Part shown: piece after piece, positions 59,786-64,000 of the stretch | Layout: the number at the start of each line of letters is the position of its first letter | Numbering within the stretch: position 1 is the stretch's first letter | Assembly (NCBI GenBank): GCA_041178325.1 | Contig: JBEGVN010000082.1 | Coordinates: 62,001 to 126,000 of the forward strand | Length of the DNA: 64,000 nucleotides | Direction of reading: 5' to 3' | Origin: UBA6136 sp041178325 | GTDB lineage: Bacteria > Pseudomonadota > Gammaproteobacteria > Methylococcales > Methylococcaceae | Program-made: the position numbers and the translations under genes | Notes under the pieces: model-generated | The model's input: the letters and a program-made list of their open reading frames with translations, nothing else | Databases searched by the model: none | Told to the model about the DNA's origin: nothing

Positions 59786-61942
59786 ATGGTCAAAAAACTC
59801 CTCCGCTGGCTTCTGATGCTTCTATTCCGAGTGAAAGTCACTGGGCTGGAGCATTACCAGCAGGCAGGCGACAGGGTCCTGATCGTCTCCAACCATACCT
59901 CATACCTCGACCCCATCCTGCTCTGGGCTTTCCTGCCTGATGACGTCACCTTTGCGATCAACACGGAAATCGCTCGTCAGTGGTGGGTCAAACCTGCACT
60001 CAGGATTGCGCGGGTATTTCCGATGGATCCGTTGCAACCACTTTCGATCAAGTCCCTCACACACTACATCAGGGAAAACCAAAAAGCAGTCATCTTTCCG
60101 GAAGGAAGGATCACTGTGACTGGCGCCCTCATGAAGGTCTATGACGGCGCAGCGGTGGTTGCCGAACACTCGGGGGCGGCCATATTGCCAATCCGCATCG
60201 ACGGAGCCCAATACACGCCGGTTTCCAGAATGCATGGCATTGTCCGTCTTCGCTGGTTTCCACCCATTACCCTGAACATCCTGCCACCCCGTGACATCAT
60301 GCATCGCGCCGATGCCGACCCGCACGATCGTCGGCAACGCATGGGCATCATGCTGACCGACATCATGAGCGACATGATGTTTGAAACCGGCCATCATGAG
60401 AGAACCCTGTTCGCCGCCTTGCTTGATGCCCGAAGAATTCACGGCGGGAGCCACAAGGTTCTGGAGGACATCAGACGCAAGCCCATGAGCTACAACGGGC
60501 TGATTGCTCAAACCTTGGCGCTCGGTCGAAAGCTCGAAAAGATCACCACCCGTGGTGAACATGTCGGGCTTTTTCTCCCCAACACCAATACCACCGTAGC
60601 CGTCTTCCTGGGGCTTCAGGTTTTTGGGCGGGTGCCTGCCATGCTGAATTTCAGTGCAGGTTCCCGCAATATCGCCTCGGCCATCAAAACGGCGCAGATC
60701 AAAACCTTCATTACCTCGCGCCGCTTTGTGGTGAATGGGAAACTCGAATCGACCGTTGAGTCTTTAAGGGATGAGGTCCACATCCTCTTTCTCGAGGACA
60801 TCGCAGAGTCCATTGGTGGCGGCGATAAACTCAGAGCACTGCTGGACTCTCGGACTGCGACCTTTTGGTATCGTGATCTTGACCCCAAATACTCCCATCG
60901 CCCGGCGGTTGTTTTGTTCACCTCAGGATCTGAGGGCGAGCCCAAAGGGGTGGTCCTCTCTCATGCCAACCTTCTGGCGAATCGAGAGCAGCTTGCTGCT
61001 CGACTGGATCTCAATGCTCAGGACACCATCCTTAACGCCTTGCCGATGTTCCATGCCTTTGGCCTGACCGCCGGAACGCTTCTGCCGCTCTTTTACGGCA
61101 TGAAAACCTTCCTTTACCCCTCTCCCCTCCATTATCGAATCATCCCTGAAATCGCTTACGATCTGAACGCGACGATTCTCTTCGGCACCAATACGTTTCT
61201 GGCGGGTTACGCCAAGTATGCTCATCCCTACGATTTTTACAGTGTCAGGTATGTTTTTGCCGGTGCCGAGAAGCTTCAAGATGACACTCGTCGACTCTGG
61301 GTCGATAAGTTTGGTATTCGGGTGCTTGAGGGCTACGGCACCACCGAGACCTCACCGATCCTTGCTGCCAACACACCGATGTTTTATCAGGAAGGAACCG
61401 TTGGCCGTTTTATGCCAGGCATTGACTGGCAGTTGGAAGAGGTCGAGGGCGTCTCAGAAGGAGGCCGTCTCCATGTCGCCGGGCCCAACATCATGTTGGG
61501 CTATCTGAGACCACAAAGGCCAGGACATCTTGAGCCCCCCCAATCCCGCTTTGGTTTGGGCTGGTATGACACCGGAGACATCGTCAAGGTCAATGATCAT
61601 GGCTTTGTGACCATCTGTGGGCGGGTCAAGCGCTTCGCCAAGATCGGAGGTGAAATGGTTTCCCTAACGGCCGTCGAAGATATCGCCTCTAGGGTGTGGC
61701 CAGGGACCCTGCACGCAGCGGTCACGCTCAGCGATGAAAAGAAAGGCGAAAAGATTATCCTGGTCACGCAGCAGCGCGAAGTAGAGCGCAGCGAATTCCT
61801 TAAGGGTGCGCAAACACTCGGCTTTAGCGAACTATATACCCCACGGGAAATCCTGTATGCCAAGGAGATTCCGCTACTGGGATCTGGAAAGGTCGACTAC
61901 CCCGCCCTTCAATGCCTGGTCACCGAGGCTCTTACCGGATGA
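59786..61942 (+). CDS. aas: Aas: 2-acyl-GPE acyltransferase / acyl-ACP synthetase
   Basis: 718 aa (E. coli Aas 719). N-terminal PlsC acyltransferase with SNHTSYLDP (HX4D) and FPEGRIT; C-terminal AMP-binding domain with VLFTSGSEGEPKGVVLSH, YGTTETSP and GWYDTGDI. Reacylates lyso-PE that has been flipped inward using fatty acid activated on ACP. It is translationally coupled (ATGA) to lplT, as in E. coli, which confirms the pathway. Confidence 0.96.
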   Translation: MVKKLLRWLLMLLFRVKVTGLEHYQQAGDRVLIVSNHTSYLDPILLWAFLPDDVTFAINTEIARQWWVKPALRIARVFPMDPLQPLSIKSLTHYIRENQKAVIFPEGRITVTGALMKVYDGAAVVAEHSGAAILPIRIDGAQYTPVSRMHGIVRLRWFPPITLNILPPRDIMHRADADPHDRRQRMGIMLTDIMSDMMFETGHHERTLFAALLDARRIHGGSHKVLEDIRRKPMSYNGLIAQTLALGRKLEKITTRGEHVGLFLPNTNTTVAVFLGLQVFGRVPAMLNFSAGSRNIASAIKTAQIKTFITSRRFVVNGKLESTVESLRDEVHILFLEDIAESIGGGDKLRALLDSRTATFWYRDLDPKYSHRPAVVLFTSGSEGEPKGVVLSHANLLANREQLAARLDLNAQDTILNALPMFHAFGLTAGTLLPLFYGMKTFLYPSPLHYRIIPEIAYDLNATILFGTNTFLAGYAKYAHPYDFYSVRYVFAGAEKLQDDTRRLWVDKFGIRVLEGYGTTETSPILAANTPMFYQEGTVGRFMPGIDWQLEEVEGVSEGGRLHVAGPNIMLGYLRPQRPGHLEPPQSRFGLGWYDTGDIVKVNDHGFVTICGRVKRFAKIGGEMVSLTAVEDIASRVWPGTLHAAVTLSDEKKGEKIILVTQQREVERSEFLKGAQTLGFSELYTPREILYAKEIPLLGSGKVDYPALQCLVTEALTG

Positions 61943-63126
61943 ACCGGGGACTGCATACACTCATCGGCGCCCAGTTCTTGTCGGCGTTTGGCGATAACGC
62001 AATCCTTTTCACCGTGATTGCCCTGACCCTTCAGGAAGGCGGGCGTGGCAGCTGGTACATTCCTGCGCTCCAGAGCGCATTTATTCTGGCATTCATTCTC
62101 CTGATGCCTTGGGTGGGTCGATTGGCTGATCGTCGGCCTAAACCCCGGGTTCTTCTTGGTGCCAATCTGGTCAAGGCCTTGGGCGCGTTGGCAATTGCCT
62201 TTGGCATTGAACCCCTCGTGGGATACGCCGTGATTGGCGTGGGTGCCGCATCCTATGGACCGGCCAAATACGGCATTATTCCGGACCTCAGCACTGAGGA
62301 TCAGCTTGTTCGCGCCAATGGATGGGTCGAGGGTGCGACCATCGCCGCTATCCTGACCGGAACGGTAGGTGGCGCCCGGCTAGCCGACTACTCGATCCCT
62401 TGGGCGCTCGGATTGGTCATCGTGCTTTACCTCACCTCAGGGCTTGCAACCTTTTTTCTGCCCCTAGGCCCCGTCAAGCTAATAAAAGGGGAAAACTCCG
62501 CCTGGGGCGAGCTTCTGGTGTCTTTGAAACATCTGGGGGCCGATACCAGGATCCGTCTTATCTTGATTGCTCTCAGTCTCTTTTGGTCTATTGCCGCGAC
62601 CTTGCGTGTCGTTCTGGTTGCATGGGCGCCTGAAGTCCTGCACGCCGAATCGGCCAGTGCCATCGCTAACTTGACCTTCTTCATGGCGATTGGAATCGTA
62701 ATCGGCGCTGCCATCGTGCCTCGTTTCATCCCGCTGAACAGGGTTCGTCGTGCAAGATTTCCTGCTTATCTCATGGGAATTTTGTTTATCCTGATGGCTT
62801 TCGTGACGGAGACCCTGGTTGCCGAAATACTCCTTCTGGGCATTGGCATTTTTGGTGGCATGATCGTGGTACCCCTGAATGCTTCCGTTCAGGAGAATGG
62901 TCATCACTCTATTGGCAGCGGCCGCGCCGTCGCCGCCCAGAATTTTTTCCAAAACAGCGCCATTCTCCTTGGCATGGGCATTTATTCTGCAAGTGCAGCG
63001 CAGGGCGCAACAGCCATCCAGGCAATCTTCTTGCTTGGAGGCCTGGTTGTCGTTTCAACCTTTATCCTTTCACGGTTTCTTCCAAAACCGAATAAATCCA
63101 CCCCGACTGCTCCCACACAGGTGTAA
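61939..63126 (+). CDS. lplT: LplT lysophospholipid flippase (MFS)
   Basis: 395 aa (E. coli 397), 12 membrane segments. Start MNRGLHTLIGAQFLSAFGDNA, then LMPWVGRLADRRPKPRVLLGANLVKALGA and YGPAKYGIIPDL, typical of LplT. Carries lyso-PE into the cytoplasm for Aas. The ATG at 61939 overlaps the aas stop; a longer reading is rejected. Confidence 0.95.
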   Translation: MNRGLHTLIGAQFLSAFGDNAILFTVIALTLQEGGRGSWYIPALQSAFILAFILLMPWVGRLADRRPKPRVLLGANLVKALGALAIAFGIEPLVGYAVIGVGAASYGPAKYGIIPDLSTEDQLVRANGWVEGATIAAILTGTVGGARLADYSIPWALGLVIVLYLTSGLATFFLPLGPVKLIKGENSAWGELLVSLKHLGADTRIRLILIALSLFWSIAATLRVVLVAWAPEVLHAESASAIANLTFFMAIGIVIGAAIVPRFIPLNRVRRARFPAYLMGILFILMAFVTETLVAEILLLGIGIFGGMIVVPLNASVQENGHHSIGSGRAVAAQNFFQNSAILLGMGIYSASAAQGATAIQAIFLLGGLVVVSTFILSRFLPKPNKSTPTAPTQV

Positions 63127-63157
63127 GCTCCGATCCTCTTAACCGAAACTTTTTGCT

Positions 63158-63544
63158 GTGATTCGAAATCTGACCCTTTTCCTATTTCTGGCATCTCTGG
63201 CGTCCTGCTCAACCGTTACCACCCGAAAAAGCACGGGCGAGGAAGTCACCATGACGCAAGAGGAATTTTCCAAATATGTGGAACACGTTTTTCGCTACCA
63301 CAATCAGATCATGGCTGAGCTGATCGAAAGCGCCTCAGACCGGACCGAACGATCAAGCAGAACCTACAAGGATTTGACCTCGGCCGAGAAAAACATGGTG
63401 ACGCTGTGCGAGCCTCTGAACGAAGTCGTCACCGAAACCCTATCGGGTCAAAATATTGGCCTTCGACTCAAGATGAAGCTTGTCGAGGCGGCGCCAGCCT
63501 GTGAATCAGCGACTCAAGCGGTCGACAAGCTCATCACGGAATAG
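63158..63544 (+). CDS. Small putative lipoprotein (128 aa)
   Basis: GTG start with signal peptide and lipobox (LASLASC, Cys about 17). The rest is helical and charged: TMTQEEFSKYVEHVFRYHNQ, EKNMVTLCEPLNEVVTETLSG. No family recognised. The RBS is weak; the signal peptide decides the start. Two Cys in the mature region may pair. Located 31 bp after lplT, possibly the same transcript. Confidence 0.72.
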   Translation: MIRNLTLFLFLASLASCSTVTTRKSTGEEVTMTQEEFSKYVEHVFRYHNQIMAELIESASDRTERSSRTYKDLTSAEKNMVTLCEPLNEVVTETLSGQNIGLRLKMKLVEAAPACESATQAVDKLITE

Positions 63545-63563
63545 GGCTTACAGCTTCGATCGA

Positions 63564-64000
63564 TCACTTGACTGCGATCAGATCCACATCAAAGATTAAA
63601 GTCGCGTTAGGCGGAATAGCCCCACCCGCGCCGCGCTCGCCGTAGGCCAGATCCGAAGGGATAAAGAAGCGGGTTTTTCCGCCTTCCTTCATCAACTGAA
63701 GTCCTTCGGTCCACCCCGGAATCACTCGATTCAGGGGAAACTCAATCCCCTCCCCGCGATCAAACTCGCGACCATCCACAAAGCTACCCGCATAGTTCAC
63801 TCGAACCATCTCGGTTGCGCTCGGCTGGCGTCCCTTTCCCTCCTGCAAGACCTGATACTGAAGACCTGAAGCTGTCGTGAAAACCCCGGGTTTACCCGCA
63901 TTCTCTAAAAGGAAGGCTTTGCCGGCCTCAGCGGCCTTGCCATCATCACGATTCATTCCCTGACAGCCCGTCATCAGGACAAAAATGAGGAGTAGAGGAG
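63564..64000 (-). CDS. FKBP-type peptidyl-prolyl isomerase lipoprotein, cut at window edge
   Basis: The 5' end lies beyond the window. Reading upstream of an internal ATG (63974), the frame continues PLLLIFVLMTGC, a hydrophobic stretch with a lipobox, so the ATG is not the true start and the protein is a lipoprotein or signal-peptide-bearing FkpA/Mip-like isomerase. A short linker leads to the FKBP domain: VRVNYAGSFVDGREFDRGEGIEFPLNRVIPGWTEGLQLMKEGGK, then IPSDLAYGERGAGGAIPPNATLIFDVDL, with the usual active-site aromatic positions. Converges with the small lipoprotein gene. Confidence 0.92.
   Translation of the reverse strand, partial: PLLLIFVLMTGCQGMNRDDGKAAEAGKAFLLENAGKPGVFTTASGLQYQVLQEGKGRQPSATEMVRVNYAGSFVDGREFDRGEGIEFPLNRVIPGWTEGLQLMKEGGKTRFFIPSDLAYGERGAGGAIPPNATLIFDVDLIAVK

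Noticed and set aside
59900..60562. 220-codon frame antisense to aas
   Set aside because: Mirror of conserved PlsC/AMP-binding sequence; no start signal.

Overview
The window looks like chromosomal DNA of a proteobacterium of the beta/gamma group (Acidithiobacillia-like or a sulfur-oxidizing betaproteobacterium would fit). The clues are: an E. coli-type cydAB with its small subunits; the orders mltD-yafS-rnhA-dnaQ, ctpA-envC-gpmI and rhodanese-secB-gpsA; prfC; the aas-lplT pair; a Kdo hydroxylase (so an LPS outer membrane); and several sulfur genes (sulfide:quinone oxidoreductase, CysI-type sulfite reductase with its DUF934 partner, a membrane rhodanese, a SqrR/BigR-like ArsR regulator). No rRNA, tRNA, CRISPR array, insertion sequence or prophage was recognised. 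Genes are dense, with many ATGA-type overlaps, and GC is moderate.

Layout. 0.2-3.8 kb: two small lipoproteins and uvrA. 3.8-14.9 kb: two divergent units sharing about 210 bp of AT-rich control region. To the left is a complete cytochrome bd operon, cydP-cydA-cydB-cydX, in which the 47-residue cydX is easily missed. To the right is tolC-psiE-hlyD-RND permease-DUF2892-sqr. Sulfide oxidation to the quinone pool faces a quinol oxidase type known to resist sulfide. 15-30.6 kb: housekeeping genes (aspS, polA, prfC, a 2Fe-2S protein, a K+ channel, rsfS, mltD, yafS, rnhA, dnaQ, a lone parA), then a dicarboxylate symporter and nhaD. 30.8-35.2 kb: sulfite reductase with its DUF934 partner, a lipoprotein and a DUF4105 protein. 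35.3-44.8 kb: ctpA, envC, gpmI, the regulator-rhodanese pair, secB, gpsA, an MFS transporter, DUF2062 and psd.

44.8-52.5 kb is the most unusual part, a membrane and metal-handling segment. A SafE-type membrane protein with a cupredoxin-like tail is divergent from a run of small metal-binding or membrane proteins (90, 55, 117 and 202 aa) leading to a Cu+-type P1B ATPase. A DUF4239 protein follows, and a Cys/Met/Gly-rich membrane protein converges on it. A 32-bp perfect palindrome and a sigma-54-like -24/-12 element lie in front of the run. Copper handling is an inference from motifs in the ATPase; the small proteins look new or poorly described.

52.5-54.8 kb is a gene-poor stretch with an inverted pair of DnaA-box-like sequences, a possible gene remnant, a zinc-finger/HTH protein and a lipoprotein. 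55-64 kb holds cell-envelope genes: Kdo hydroxylase, nitroreductase, an HTTM-DCC fusion, a lipase-like lipoprotein, aas and lplT (lysophospholipid recycling, pairing with psd upstream), a small lipoprotein, and an FKBP-type lipoprotein cut by the right edge.
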